Shown here piece by piece: positions 20,037-30,290 of a stretch of DNA of 45,124 bases. Origin of the DNA: an uncultured Clostridia bacterium. GTDB taxonomy: Bacteria; Bacillota; Clostridia; Christensenellales; UBA3700. A program made the translations under genes and the position numbers. The DNA lies in the NCBI GenBank assembly GCA_947175555.1, contig CAMWNK010000006.1, positions 1 through 45,124 on the forward strand, written 5' to 3'. Each line of letters opens with the position of its first letter. Within the stretch, counting starts at the first letter, position 1. Below the pieces are notes generated by a model that was not told the origin of the DNA, made no database searches, and saw only the letters and a program-made list of their open reading frames with translations.

Positions 20037-21545
20037 ATGCCGATTAAGACATTGCAATATTTTACAAACAACAAGTTCGTAACATCTACTACGGATAAGT
20101 TTTATCCGGTGTTCAATCCGTCTACGGGCGAGCAGATTGCGCGTATGCCGCGCTGCACTTCGGCTGAAGTAGCCGCCGTCATAGACAATGCGCACGAGGC
20201 GTATAAGAAGTGGAGCGCAGTCCCCGTAATCAAGAGGGTACAGATATTGTATAAGGTGCGCGACTTGCTGATAGAGCACATGGATGAGCTCACTACCATA
20301 TGCGCTACGGAGCACGGTAAGAACTGGGAGGAGAGCAAGGGCGATATCCTCAAGGCTAAAGAGGGCACGGAGCTTGCTTGCAATATGCCTTCTCTGCTGC
20401 AAGGCGAAAGTCTTATGGACGCGTCTACGGGTTACGATACGGTCTTGTATCGCGAGTCCATGGGCGTCTTTGCAGGTATAGCGCCGTTTAATTTCCCAGC
20501 AATGATTCCCATGGGATGGATGGCACCTGTATGTATAGCGTGCGGCAATGCTATAGTGCTCAAGGTGGCTGGAGCTACGCCTATGACGTCGCTTCGCATA
20601 GCCGAGCTGTACAGGGAAGCGGGCTTGCCCGACGGAGTGCTCAACATCGTAAGTTGCGACCGCAACGACACGCAGGAGCTTATATCCAATCCCAAGATTG
20701 TGGGCATTTCGTTCGTAGGCTCTACGACGGTAGGCAGATACATCTACGAGACCGCCGCGAAATACGGCAAGAGAGTACAATGCCTGTGCGAGGCAAAAAA
20801 CCACGCGCTCGTACTCGAGGACGCCGCTATAGACAGGACTGCGGCAGGTATAATCAACGCCGCTTACGGCTGCGCGGGAGAGAGGTGCATGGCTCTGCCA
20901 GTGGTAGTTGCGCAGGAGAGCATAGCGGATGCGCTTGTAGATAAGCTCGTTGCGCTTGCTAAAAAAATCAAGGTAGGACCTGCCTATGATAAAGAGACTG
21001 GCTTAGGTCCCGTATACAGCACCGAGCATAAGAAGAGCGTTGAGGAATGCATTGCAAAAGGTATAGAAGAGGGCGCGAAGGTCGTGCTCGACGGAAGAGG
21101 CGCTGTTGTAAAGGGATATGAAGGCGGTTTCTATCTCGCGCCTACGATATTGGATAACGTTACGCCCGATATGAGCGTAGGACAGAGGGAAATATTCGGA
21201 CCTGTGCTGTGCGTTAAGCGAGTAAAGGACTTTGACGAAGGACTTGCCGTTATGAATGCCAATCCTTTTGCCAACGGCTCCGTTATATATACGCAGAGCG
21301 GTTATTACGCTCGCGAGTTTGTCCGCAACACTCACGGCGGCATGGTAGGCGTCAACGTAGGTATACCCGTGCCTGTAGGATTCTTCTCTTTTACGGGGCA
21401 TAAATATTCCTTCTTCGGCGACTTGCACTGCCTCGGTAGGGACAGCTTTAAGTTCTTTACGGACAGCAAGACGGTTACTACTCATTGGTTTGACGAGCAT
21501 GAAGCCAAGTCCACCAAGGTGTCCACATGGGACGGAACTATCTGA
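20037..21545 (+). CDS. iolA: Methylmalonate-semialdehyde dehydrogenase (CoA-acylating)
   Basis: 502 aa ALDH. 'AYGCAGERCMALPVVV' catalytic Cys region, 'GPAYDKETGLGPVYS', 'GGMVGVNVGIPVPVGFFSFTGHKYSFFGDLH'. Confidence 0.94.
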   Translation: MPIKTLQYFTNNKFVTSTTDKFYPVFNPSTGEQIARMPRCTSAEVAAVIDNAHEAYKKWSAVPVIKRVQILYKVRDLLIEHMDELTTICATEHGKNWEESKGDILKAKEGTELACNMPSLLQGESLMDASTGYDTVLYRESMGVFAGIAPFNFPAMIPMGWMAPVCIACGNAIVLKVAGATPMTSLRIAELYREAGLPDGVLNIVSCDRNDTQELISNPKIVGISFVGSTTVGRYIYETAAKYGKRVQCLCEAKNHALVLEDAAIDRTAAGIINAAYGCAGERCMALPVVVAQESIADALVDKLVALAKKIKVGPAYDKETGLGPVYSTEHKKSVEECIAKGIEEGAKVVLDGRGAVVKGYEGGFYLAPTILDNVTPDMSVGQREIFGPVLCVKRVKDFDEGLAVMNANPFANGSVIYTQSGYYAREFVRNTHGGMVGVNVGIPVPVGFFSFTGHKYSFFGDLHCLGRDSFKFFTDSKTVTTHWFDEHEAKSTKVSTWDGTI

Positions 21546-21560
21546 TAGAGAGGTGAAGAT

Positions 21561-22574
21561 ATGACTAATATAGGTATTATAGGCGCAGGTCGCATAGGTA
21601 AGGTGCATTGCGAGTCTATCACGCGTTACGTAAAGGGCGCGGCGGTTACGGTGATGGCGGAGCCTTTTCTTACAGAGGAATCCGAGCGCGCTATCAAGGA
21701 ACTCGGCGTCCCTAAGATTGTGAAAGATTATAAGGAGATACTTGCGGACAAGAGCGTAGACGCGGTGCTCATATGCTCGTCTACGGATACGCACGCCGCT
21801 ATTTCGCTTGAGGCAATCAAGGCGGGCAAACACGTATTTTGCGAGAAGCCCGTCGACCATAGCATAGATAAAATCATGCAGGTCAAGAAGGCGCTCGAGG
21901 GCAGCGGCGTAAAGTATCAGGTGGGATTCAACCGCCGTTTCGACCACAACTTCGCCGCAGTGAGGAAGGGCGTCGAGGACGGCAGGATAGGCAGGCTCAA
22001 TCTGCTCAAGATATGCTCCAGAGATCCCGCCGCGCCTCCCGTGTCTTATATTAAGGTGAGCGGCGGCATATTCCTCGATATGACGATACACGACTTCGAT
22101 ATGGTCAGATATATTTCCGGCGACGAGGTGGAAAGCGTTTACGCGGTAGGCGGAGTGCTCGTTGACGAGGAGATAGGTAAGGCGGGCGATATCGATACGG
22201 CGATTATTACGCTCAGGCTCAAGAGCGGCGCGCTTGCGGTGATAGATAATTGCAGACGCTCCGTCTACGGCTATGACCAGAGGGCAGAGGCCTTTGGAGA
22301 GAAGGGACAGATTGCCATATCCAACGATACCGCTTCCAACGCCGTAGTCTCCGATGCAAGCGGAGTTACCGCGGAGAAGCCCCTATTGTTCTTCTTGGAA
22401 AGATATATGCAGGCGTATGTGTCGGAAGTATCGCAATTCATCGATTGCATAGTAAACGATAAGCCCGTGCCCGTAGGCATAGACGACGGACTTCAGGCGG
22501 TAGTAATAGGTCTTGCCGCCGCCAAGTCGCTTAAGGAAGGCAGAGAGGTCAAGCTATCCGAGATAAGCATGTAA
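21561..22574 (+). CDS. iolG: Inositol 2-dehydrogenase (Gfo/Idh/MocA)
   Basis: 337 aa. 'GIIGAGRIGKVHCESI', 'FCEKPVDHSIDKI', 'FNRRFDHNFAAVR', 'FLDMTIHDFDMVRY'. Confidence 0.92.
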   Translation: MTNIGIIGAGRIGKVHCESITRYVKGAAVTVMAEPFLTEESERAIKELGVPKIVKDYKEILADKSVDAVLICSSTDTHAAISLEAIKAGKHVFCEKPVDHSIDKIMQVKKALEGSGVKYQVGFNRRFDHNFAAVRKGVEDGRIGRLNLLKICSRDPAAPPVSYIKVSGGIFLDMTIHDFDMVRYISGDEVESVYAVGGVLVDEEIGKAGDIDTAIITLRLKSGALAVIDNCRRSVYGYDQRAEAFGEKGQIAISNDTASNAVVSDASGVTAEKPLLFFLERYMQAYVSEVSQFIDCIVNDKPVPVGIDDGLQAVVIGLAAAKSLKEGREVKLSEISM

Positions 22575-22607
22575 GGTATTGCTTAGATTATTAGTGTAAA
22601 TAACAAT

Positions 22608-22637
22608 GAAGCGGGCATTGCGCCCGCTTCGATTTTT
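22608..22637 (+). terminator. Terminator at the end of the iol operon, possibly bidirectional with the convergent AraC gene
   Basis: gaagcgggc-attgc-gcccgcttcgattttta. Confidence 0.85.
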
Positions 22638-22689
22638 ATTCGACTGATAACTATTTTATCTATATATTACAAGACTTACTGTACGACAA

Positions 22690-23445
22690 TCACTCAAGCG
22701 TTTCGCCGTTGCGCTCGCAATATGCTTTAGGGCTCACGCCTGTCATCTTTTTGAACACTCTCGAAAAGTACAGTTGGTCGAGAAAGCCGCACATTTCCGC
22801 TATTTCGTATATTTTATAGTTGTTGATGTTTTTGGAAAGCAGCAGCTTCTGCGCATAATTTATGCGCGTCTGATTGAGGAATTGCAGCGGGGAGATCCCC
22901 CTTTCTTTGATGAATTGTCTGCGTAGATAGTCCTTGCTTAGCGGTATTTCGCGATATATTTCGTCCACCGAGAAGTTGGGATCGGAGAAGCCGTCTATTA
23001 TTGTATTAGCCATGTTTTCCACATGCTGAGAGCTGCCCATGTTGCCCGAGAATGCCGCTATCATATTCTCAAGCAATTCGGTGAGAGATATCATAAGTTT
23101 GGGTTGCTCGCGTATATCCGTGTTGAAATAGCGGTAACACATGTTCATTACCGTCATAAGGTCGCGGTGCGCGTTGTCGTCGAGCAGTTGGGCAGTCTTG
23201 AACGGCGGAGTCCAGCCCGACACGTTCATGTGTATGTTCTTAAAGCCTTTTTGCGATTGATTCTCGTGATACATCGACGGCGGCACGAGTACCATTTGAT
23301 ACTGCGTATACCTTATTACTTTACCGTCTTCAAAGGTAATTACTCCGTCGCCGCCTGTACAGTATATGAATTCCCAAAAGTCGTGTTTGTGGCGCGACAC
23401 CTCGTAGGTGCGCAGATTTTTACCCGTATAATTGATAACAGCCAT
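22690..23445 (-). CDS. AraC-family transcriptional regulator (cupin plus HTH)
   Basis: 251 aa. C-terminal 'ISPLQFLNQTRINYAQKLLLSKNINNYKIYEIAEMCGFLDQLYFSRVFKKMTGVSPKAYCERNGE'. Confidence 0.92.
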   Translation of the reverse strand: MAVINYTGKNLRTYEVSRHKHDFWEFIYCTGGDGVITFEDGKVIRYTQYQMVLVPPSMYHENQSQKGFKNIHMNVSGWTPPFKTAQLLDDNAHRDLMTVMNMCYRYFNTDIREQPKLMISLTELLENMIAAFSGNMGSSQHVENMANTIIDGFSDPNFSVDEIYREIPLSKDYLRRQFIKERGISPLQFLNQTRINYAQKLLLSKNINNYKIYEIAEMCGFLDQLYFSRVFKKMTGVSPKAYCERNGETLE

Positions 23446-23613
23446 AATATCCCCCTTCCACGGGACAGCCGTATCCCGTACAAGCTCATCTTAATAATAT
23501 AATACACTCATATTACCATAATGTCCATACTTTTTCAAAATATTTGCCTTTATTTCGGCGCACGGTAGTTGTATAATAATAGTTAGAATACAGCTTGTTG
23601 TAAGAGGTGACTT

Positions 23614-24261
23614 ATGAACAGGAGAGATATAATAAGCGAGATAGGCAAGTCGGGCGCGGTAGTCGTCGTGCGCGGCGATAGCGTAGAGCAGGGCGTAAAG
23701 ACCGCCGAGGCGTGTTATAAGGGCGGCATTAAGATTATCGAGGTTACTTTCACTCTGCCGCGCGCCGACGAAGTGATAAGGATACTGTCCGATAAATATA
23801 AGGACAGCGATATGATAGTAGGCGCAGGCAGCGTGCTTGACGCGGAGACGGCTCGCGCGGCTATACTTGCGGGCGCGCGTTTTATAGTGTCGCCTGCTTT
23901 TTCCGAGTCTACCGTAAGGCTGTGCAACAGATACGGCATAGCGGTTATCCCCGGAGTATCTACCCCTACCGAGGCGGTGGCGGCTATGGAATTGGGCGTA
24001 GACGTAATCAAGTTATTCCCCGGTGAGATACACAGACCTGCGGGGCTTAAGGCAATCAAGGCGCCTTTTCCCAATCTCAGCGTGATGCCTACGGGCGGAG
24101 TCAACGCCGACAATGCGTCGGAGTGGCTTGCCGCGGGAGCGTACGCGCTCGGCGCAGGCTCGTCTGTTACCAAGGGCGCGGCTAAAGGCGATTATGCTGC
24201 GGTAGAGGCAGATGCCAAATCGTTCATATCTGCTATCAAGCGTTGCAGGGAGAGTAAGTAA
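23614..24261 (+). CDS. eda: 2-dehydro-3-deoxyphosphogluconate (KDPG) aldolase
   Basis: 215 aa. 'VVVRGDSVEQGVKTAEACYKGGIKIIEVTFTLPRADEVI', 'VGAGSVLDAETARAAILAGARFIVSPAF', 'KLFPGEIHRPAGLKAIKAPFPNLSVMPTGGVNADN'. Confidence 0.94.
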   Translation: MNRRDIISEIGKSGAVVVVRGDSVEQGVKTAEACYKGGIKIIEVTFTLPRADEVIRILSDKYKDSDMIVGAGSVLDAETARAAILAGARFIVSPAFSESTVRLCNRYGIAVIPGVSTPTEAVAAMELGVDVIKLFPGEIHRPAGLKAIKAPFPNLSVMPTGGVNADNASEWLAAGAYALGAGSSVTKGAAKGDYAAVEADAKSFISAIKRCRESK

Positions 24262-25283
24262 TGGCTGATGTATTGACATTCGGAGAGATAATGCTGCGTC
24301 TGCAGCCCGTCGGCTATAAGCGCATCATGCAGGCGGAGCAGTACGAGGCAGTATACGGCGGCGGAGAGGCCAACGTTGCGGTATCCCTTGCTCAGATGGG
24401 CGAGGATGTCGCTTTCCTCACGAGGCTGCCTGATAATGCGGTTGCGGATAAGTGTGTCAAGGAATTGCGCGGTTGGGGCGTAGATACGTCTTGTATATTG
24501 CGCGGCGGCAACCGCATGGGCATATATTTTTGCGAGAAGGGCGCAGGTCCCAGAGGCAGTAACGTCATCTACGACAGAGCGGGCTCTTCATTCAGCGAGA
24601 TAGCTGTGTCCGATATGGATTTAAGTGTGCTCGGCGGTTGCAAGTGGCTGCACTTTACGGGTATTACTCCCGCAGTGTCGGATAGCGCGGCAGAGGCTGC
24701 GGAGCATTTGCTCAAGGCGGCTAAAGACAGAGGCGTTACAGTATCTTGCGACCTCAATTACCGCGCTAAGCTGTGGAGCAGAGAGAAGGCTTGCAAGGTA
24801 ATGACTCGTCTGCTCAAATACGTCGACGTGCTCATATCCAACGAGGAGGATTGTAAGGACGTATTCAATCTTTCCGCAGACGGCAGCAATATACTTTCAG
24901 GCGAGCTCAGCGCAGAGGGATATGCCTTGCTTGCGCGCAAGATGCAGGCTAAGTTCCCCAATATATCGCAGGTAGCTTTTACGTTGAGGGAGAGCCTGTC
25001 TGCAAGCGTAAATAATTGGTCGGGTATGCTTGTTGATAAAGACGGCTGCCACGTATCGCGTAAATACACTATTAATATTGTTGACAGAGTAGGCGGCGGC
25101 GACAGCTTCGGCGCGGGACTGATATATGCGCTCAGGCACGGTAGGCGCGGAGAGGAAGCAATATCGTTTGCCGTAGCCGCGTCGGCTATCAAGCATACGA
25201 TAGAGGGAGATTTCAATATCGCAAGCGTTGCCGAAATAGACAAACTCAGCAAAGGAGACGGAAGTGGCAGAGTGCAGAGGTAA
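24261..25283 (+). CDS. kdgK: 2-dehydro-3-deoxygluconokinase
   Basis: 340 aa PfkB kinase. 'LTFGEIMLRLQPVGYKRIMQAEQYEAVYGGGEANVAVSLAQMG', 'VDRVGGGDSFGAGLIYAL'. Translationally coupled to eda (taATG). Confidence 0.94.
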   Translation: MADVLTFGEIMLRLQPVGYKRIMQAEQYEAVYGGGEANVAVSLAQMGEDVAFLTRLPDNAVADKCVKELRGWGVDTSCILRGGNRMGIYFCEKGAGPRGSNVIYDRAGSSFSEIAVSDMDLSVLGGCKWLHFTGITPAVSDSAAEAAEHLLKAAKDRGVTVSCDLNYRAKLWSREKACKVMTRLLKYVDVLISNEEDCKDVFNLSADGSNILSGELSAEGYALLARKMQAKFPNISQVAFTLRESLSASVNNWSGMLVDKDGCHVSRKYTINIVDRVGGGDSFGAGLIYALRHGRRGEEAISFAVAASAIKHTIEGDFNIASVAEIDKLSKGDGSGRVQR

Positions 25284-26631
25284 CATTACACCGATACTTA
25301 CGTCCGATAAGGCGCGTCGTCTTTACGACAGCGTCAAGGATTTGCCCATAGTGGATTATCACTGTCATTTATCTCCCAAAGAGATATATGAGGATAAGCC
25401 CTTTAGCAACATCGGAGAGATGTGGCTGGCGGGCGACCATTATAAATGGCGTCTTATGCGTCAAGCCGGCGTAGACGAGAGATATATTACGGGCGACGCC
25501 TGTTATAAAGATAAATTCGTAAAATTCGTCGATGCGGTATCCACAGCGTTCGGCAATCCTATATACGACTGGGCGAGGTTGGAGCTTGAGCGGTTCTTCA
25601 ACGTAGATTTGCCGCTTATACCCGAAAATGCCGATATAATTTGGGATAGGTGCAACGCTTATATCAAGGACAATCGCCTAAGTCCGCGCAGCGTGATAGC
25701 GTCCGCAGGCGTAGAATATATAGCTACTACGGACGATCCTGCCGATACGCTCGAGTATCACAGTCTGCTTGCGCAAGAAGGCTACGGCGTAAAGGTGTGT
25801 CCGTCTTTTAGGACAGATAATATAGTTGCAGTCGATTCACCCGATTATATGACTTATCTCGGCAAGCTCGGCGCTGCCGCAGGAATAAATATACGTTCGC
25901 TCAAAGACTTGGAGAAGGCAATCGATGCAAGGCTTGATTACTTCGTGTCTTTCGGATGCAAGTTCAGCGACGTGGGCGTAGAGGGCTTCCCTTCCGTTAT
26001 CTACGGCGCAGACGACGCGGCGCGCGCTTTCGAGCGTCTTGTCAAAGGAGAGCGACTCGATAGCCTTAATAGCAACGGACTGCGCGGATATCTGTACGTC
26101 ATGCTTGCCAAGGCGTATGCTCGCAGGGGCATAGTAATGCAGTTGCACATTGCAGTTACCCGCAACAGCAACGCGACTATGTTCAAAGTGTGCGGAAGGG
26201 ACAGCGGCTTCGACTGCGTGGGCGATACGATAGACGTATCGAGCATAAGGGCATTGTTCAATGCGGCAGATGCGGACGGAGGATTGCCGCGTACGATAAT
26301 ATACTCGCTCAATCCCACAATGTATTACACTCTTGCGACTTTATGCGGAGCGTTCAGGGGAGTGAGCATGGGTATCAGTTGGTGGTTTAACGACCACAAG
26401 AGGGGCATGTTCGATACGCTCGACTGTATTGCGGAGCTCGGTCATATACTTTCGCTCGTAGGTATGCTTACCGACAGCCGCAGCTTCCTCTCTTACACCC
26501 GCCACGACTATTATAGGCGGATAGTATGCGAATTTTTGAGCGGGGTAACGCCCGACGGAGTTGATAAATACGCGCTTAAGGCGTCATATGCGCTGTGCTA
26601 CGGCAATGCTAAAGCGATAGTGGAGGGATGA
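25264..26631 (+). CDS. uxaC: Uronate isomerase (glucuronate isomerase)
   Basis: 455 aa. '[45 protein letters not shown]', '[13 protein letters not shown]', '[16 protein letters not shown]'. GTG start behind AAAGGAG. Confidence 0.95.
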   Translation: MAECRGNITPILTSDKARRLYDSVKDLPIVDYHCHLSPKEIYEDKPFSNIGEMWLAGDHYKWRLMRQAGVDERYITGDACYKDKFVKFVDAVSTAFGNPIYDWARLELERFFNVDLPLIPENADIIWDRCNAYIKDNRLSPRSVIASAGVEYIATTDDPADTLEYHSLLAQEGYGVKVCPSFRTDNIVAVDSPDYMTYLGKLGAAAGINIRSLKDLEKAIDARLDYFVSFGCKFSDVGVEGFPSVIYGADDAARAFERLVKGERLDSLNSNGLRGYLYVMLAKAYARRGIVMQLHIAVTRNSNATMFKVCGRDSGFDCVGDTIDVSSIRALFNAADADGGLPRTIIYSLNPTMYYTLATLCGAFRGVSMGISWWFNDHKRGMFDTLDCIAELGHILSLVGMLTDSRSFLSYTRHDYYRRIVCEFLSGVTPDGVDKYALKASYALCYGNAKAIVEG

Positions 26632-26635
26632 AATT

Positions 26636-27685
26636 ATGAAGATGACGTTCAGATGGTACGGCAGGGACGATAAAGTAACTCTCGGCGACATCAGACAGAT
26701 ACCTTGCGTCAAGGGCATAGTATCTGCCATATACGACACTCCCGTAGGCGAAGTGTGGAGCAGGGAGAGTATCGCCGCGCTCAAGGCAGATATCAATGCC
26801 GCAGGACTTGAGTTCGAGGTGGTAGAGAGCGTGCCCGTGCATGAGGATATTAAACTGGGCGCAGCAGACGCGCCCCGTCTTATAGAGAATTATAAAGAGA
26901 ACGTAAGGCGTCTCGGCGAGGCGGGCGTCAAATGTATATGCTATAACTTTATGCCCGTATTCGACTGGCTGAGGAGCGAACTGGCTAAAGAGCTTACCGA
27001 CGGCTCGAACGCGCTCGCGTACGACCACGCAACCGTCTTATCCATGAATCCGTTGACAAGCTCCCTCTCTCTCCCCGGGTGGGATTCCAGCTACACCAAG
27101 GGCGGACTTAAGGACTTGCTTGCAAGATACGCGGATATTGACGAAGAAAAGCTGTGGAGCAACCTTACCGTTTTTCTTAAGGAAGTTATTCCCGTTGCAG
27201 AGCAGTCGGGCGTTAAGATGGCTATACACCCCGACGATCCGCCGTGGGGAATATTCGGATTGCCGCGCATAATTACGTGTAAGGAAAATATTGCGCGTAT
27301 GCTTTCCATAGTCGATAGTCCCGCCAACGGCATTACCCTTTGTACGGGCTCTTTGGGAGTAAGTCCCGCCAACGATTTAGTAGATATGGCGCGCACGTTT
27401 AAGGGTAGGATACCTTTCGTGCACTTGCGCAATATTAAGATAACGGGAGATAAGTGCTTTGAGGAAAGCGGACATCGCAGTTGCGACGGCTCGCTCGATA
27501 TGTATGCGATAATCAAGGCGTTGCTCGATACGGGCTTTGACGGATATGTAAGACCTGACCACGGCAGGATGATATGGGGCGAAGTCGGCAGAGCGGGCTA
27601 CGGTCTGTATGACAGAGCGCTCGGCGCAATGTATCTTGACGGAATAGCCGAGGCTGTAGAGAAGGACAGCGCGGCAAGGAGATAG
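26636..27685 (+). CDS. uxuA: Mannonate dehydratase
   Basis: 349 aa. '[34 protein letters not shown]', '[15 protein letters not shown]', '[17 protein letters not shown]', '[14 protein letters not shown]'. Confidence 0.95.
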   Translation: MKMTFRWYGRDDKVTLGDIRQIPCVKGIVSAIYDTPVGEVWSRESIAALKADINAAGLEFEVVESVPVHEDIKLGAADAPRLIENYKENVRRLGEAGVKCICYNFMPVFDWLRSELAKELTDGSNALAYDHATVLSMNPLTSSLSLPGWDSSYTKGGLKDLLARYADIDEEKLWSNLTVFLKEVIPVAEQSGVKMAIHPDDPPWGIFGLPRIITCKENIARMLSIVDSPANGITLCTGSLGVSPANDLVDMARTFKGRIPFVHLRNIKITGDKCFEESGHRSCDGSLDMYAIIKALLDTGFDGYVRPDHGRMIWGEVGRAGYGLYDRALGAMYLDGIAEAVEKDSAARR

Positions 27686-27687
27686 TT

Positions 27688-28509
27688 ATGAAAGATAAAG
27701 TTGTAGTAATTACCGGAGCAGGCGGCGTGCTTTGCAGCGTGATAGCGCAAGCGTACGCGGCTAAAGGAGCTAAGGTTGCGGTATTGGATATCAACGAGGC
27801 TGCGGCGGGCGCAGTGGCTGACAAGATAAACGCAAGCGGCGGCATTGCTAAGGCGTATGCGGTCAACTGCCTCGATAAGAGCGACCTTATCGCGGCGCAC
27901 GCGGCTATAACCGCCGACTTGGGCAAGTGCGATCTACTTGTCAACGGCGCGGGCGGCAACAATCCCAAGGGCACCGCTTCTCACGACTATTACGGCGACG
28001 GCAGCGACCTTGAGGGCGTAAAGACGTTCTTCGACCTTGAGGCGGACGGTATTGATTTTGTCTTCAAACTCAACTTTCTCGCTACGCTGCTCACTACTCA
28101 GGTATTTGCTCCCGACATGATAGGCAGAGAGGGCAATATAATCAATATAAGCTCTATGAACGCATTCAGACCGCTCACGAGGATACCTGCCTACAGCGGT
28201 GCAAAAGCAGCTGTATCCAACTTCACTCAGTGGCTTGCGGTGTATTTTGCCAAGAGCGGCATAAGAGTAAATGCCATCGCACCCGGGTTTTTCGTTACCA
28301 ATCAGAATAAGAGCTTGCTCTTCGATAAGGACGGTAATCCCAGCGAGAGGAGCAAGAAGATACTTGCAGGCACGCCTATGGGCAGATTCGGCGAGGCTGA
28401 GGAGATACTCGGCACATTGTTCTATCTGACCGATAATAAGGCGGCGAGTTTCGTAACAGGCGTAGTGATACCCATTGACGGAGGCTTTTCGGCATATTCG
28501 GGAGTATGA
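27688..28509 (+). CDS. uxuB: SDR-family D-mannonate oxidoreductase (fructuronate reductase type)
   Basis: 273 aa SDR. 'KVVVITGAGGVLCSVIAQAYAAKGAKVAVLD', catalytic 'YSGAKAAVSNFTQWLAVYF'. Directly downstream of uxuA. Confidence 0.88.
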   Translation: MKDKVVVITGAGGVLCSVIAQAYAAKGAKVAVLDINEAAAGAVADKINASGGIAKAYAVNCLDKSDLIAAHAAITADLGKCDLLVNGAGGNNPKGTASHDYYGDGSDLEGVKTFFDLEADGIDFVFKLNFLATLLTTQVFAPDMIGREGNIINISSMNAFRPLTRIPAYSGAKAAVSNFTQWLAVYFAKSGIRVNAIAPGFFVTNQNKSLLFDKDGNPSERSKKILAGTPMGRFGEAEEILGTLFYLTDNKAASFVTGVVIPIDGGFSAYSGV

Positions 28510-28558
28510 TATATCACAATCGATAATATAGCAAATAAAGGGATTATAAAGGGAAATT

Positions 28559-29842
28559 ATGATTAAAGTTGCTGTGCTCGGCTTAGGCTCGAGAGGGAAA
28601 AATTACGGCGGACATTTAGCTAAGAGCAAGGATGTGCGCATCGTATCCGTTTGCGATAAATTTCAAAGTAAAATAGATAAAGTCAAATCTGCTTGGCAGG
28701 TCCCCGCCGATAAGTGCTTTACGGACGAGGACAGCTTTTTTGCGCAAGGCAAGATAGCCGACCTTATGGTCATCGCCACGCAGGATAGAGACCATTACGC
28801 TCATGCTATCAAGGCGTTGAACCTCGGCTACAATCTCTTGCTCGAGAAGCCTGTTTCGCCCAATATCAATGAGTGTCTCAAGATAGAGCGACTGTCGAGG
28901 GAGAAGGGACTGAAAGTGCTGGTATGCCACGTCTTGCGCTACGCCAACTATTACAGATATGTGCGCTCGCTAATTGAAGAAGGCGTGCTTGGGGATATTA
29001 AGCTGATTAAGCACGACGAGAATATCGCATACTGGCACTTTGCTCACAGCTATGTGCGCGGTAATTGGAGAAGAGAGGACGAGACGTCGCCCATGCTGCT
29101 TGCCAAGTGCTGCCATGACGCCGACCTCTTATATTGGTTTTGCGGCTCTAAGTTTAAGAGCGTATCGAGCATAGGCGGTCTTACGTATTTCAATTCCGAC
29201 AACGCTCCGAAAGGCGCAGCGGATAACTGCTTCGACTGTCCGCATAATAAAAAGTGTATCTACGATTGCCTGTATCAGTATGTCGGTCGCAAGCGCGGTC
29301 CCTTCTACGGCAAGCATAAATTCAAGTGGGGTACATACGCATTCAGCACTTCAAGCAAGAAAAAGGACGTTATCGCTGCGCTCAAGAGCGATCCGAAAGG
29401 CAAGCTGTGGTCGAGATGCGTGTTCAAGTGCGATAACGACGTAGTAGACAATCAAGTAGTGCAGATGGAGACGCTGAGCGGCATTAAGGTGGTAATGACT
29501 GTCAATGCCTTTAACGAGAACGACTACCGTCATACCGAGATACGCGGCAGCAAGGGAGAGCTCGTAGCCGACGACAGGGGCAGCGTTATTAAGCTAAAGC
29601 TGTTCGATAAGAAAGAAAAGAAGATAGTAGTCAATATTATCCCCGTAATCAAAGGGCATTACGGCGGAGACGAGGGGATAATCAAAGCCGCGCTGTCCAT
29701 GCTCAGAGGCGAAGCGCACGGACAGTATACATGGATAAGCGATACAATAGAGAGCCACAGAGTAGTGGCGGCTGCGGAGCTGTCCCGCAAAGAGGGCGGC
29801 AGAAAGGTGGATATGTCGGAGATACCCGATATCGCCGAGTGA
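28559..29842 (+). CDS. Gfo/Idh/MocA-family oxidoreductase with Cys cluster
   Basis: 427 aa. 'KVAVLGLGSRGKNYGGHLAKSKDVRIVSVCD', 'LLLEKPVSPNINECLKI', 'CHDADLLYWFCG', 'CFDCPHNKKCIYDC'. Confidence 0.88.
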   Translation: MIKVAVLGLGSRGKNYGGHLAKSKDVRIVSVCDKFQSKIDKVKSAWQVPADKCFTDEDSFFAQGKIADLMVIATQDRDHYAHAIKALNLGYNLLLEKPVSPNINECLKIERLSREKGLKVLVCHVLRYANYYRYVRSLIEEGVLGDIKLIKHDENIAYWHFAHSYVRGNWRREDETSPMLLAKCCHDADLLYWFCGSKFKSVSSIGGLTYFNSDNAPKGAADNCFDCPHNKKCIYDCLYQYVGRKRGPFYGKHKFKWGTYAFSTSSKKKDVIAALKSDPKGKLWSRCVFKCDNDVVDNQVVQMETLSGIKVVMTVNAFNENDYRHTEIRGSKGELVADDRGSVIKLKLFDKKEKKIVVNIIPVIKGHYGGDEGIIKAALSMLRGEAHGQYTWISDTIESHRVVAAAELSRKEGGRKVDMSEIPDIAE

Positions 29843-29846
29843 ATTT

Positions 29847-30290
29847 ATGTTGATAGCTAAACGGAAGATACATCTGACTTGGGAGGACAATTACAGGCAC
29901 ATACCCGTAAAGATATCGGTGCCTGCGGGGCTGAAAAAACTGGTTTTGAGCCTCAGATATTCGCCCAAGTATGAGGAGAGTCCGCAACGTTGCGCAAGAA
30001 TGATTAAGCAATGTATATCTGCGCAGACGGGAAGAGAGCCTACCGATGATGAGATAAGCAGGCATATTCCTCTTGCCAATCATCTTTCGTTCAGCGTGGA
30101 TGCGCCTTGCGGTTGGCTCGGTACGTCGCATAGGCACGACTATAAGCAGGATATAGAGATAGGCGAGAAGTCAAGCGCAGGCTTCGTCGATTTCGTTCCG
30201 TGTCGCGGAAGTTACATACTTACCGTCAGCGTCAATGCAATCGTTACGCCTTGTCTCGACTTGGATATTACGGCGGAGGGGATATTGTGA
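29847..30290 (+). CDS. Small beta-sandwich-like protein resembling the N-terminal domain of CehA/McbA-type PHP hydrolases
   Basis: 147 aa 'ISVPAGLKKLVLSLRYSPK...LSFSVDAPCGWLGTSHRHDYKQDIEIGEKSSAGFVDFVPCRGSYILTVSV'. Start is 4 bp after the previous stop and the end overlaps the next start. Family call is from pattern memory. Confidence 0.5.
   Translation: MLIAKRKIHLTWEDNYRHIPVKISVPAGLKKLVLSLRYSPKYEESPQRCARMIKQCISAQTGREPTDDEISRHIPLANHLSFSVDAPCGWLGTSHRHDYKQDIEIGEKSSAGFVDFVPCRGSYILTVSVNAIVTPCLDLDITAEGIL

Noticed and set aside
21003-22091. 362-aa minus-strand ORF opposite iolA/iolG
   Set aside because: Antisense shadow of confident genes with no domain logic. The same reasoning applies to 18981-19997, 20001-20804 and 15310-16074.
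30200-30286. Longer start for the PHP ORF
   Set aside because: It would overlap the preceding ORF by 91 bp. The GTG at 30287 has the GTGA overlap with GGAGGGG upstream, and the protein motif starts right there.
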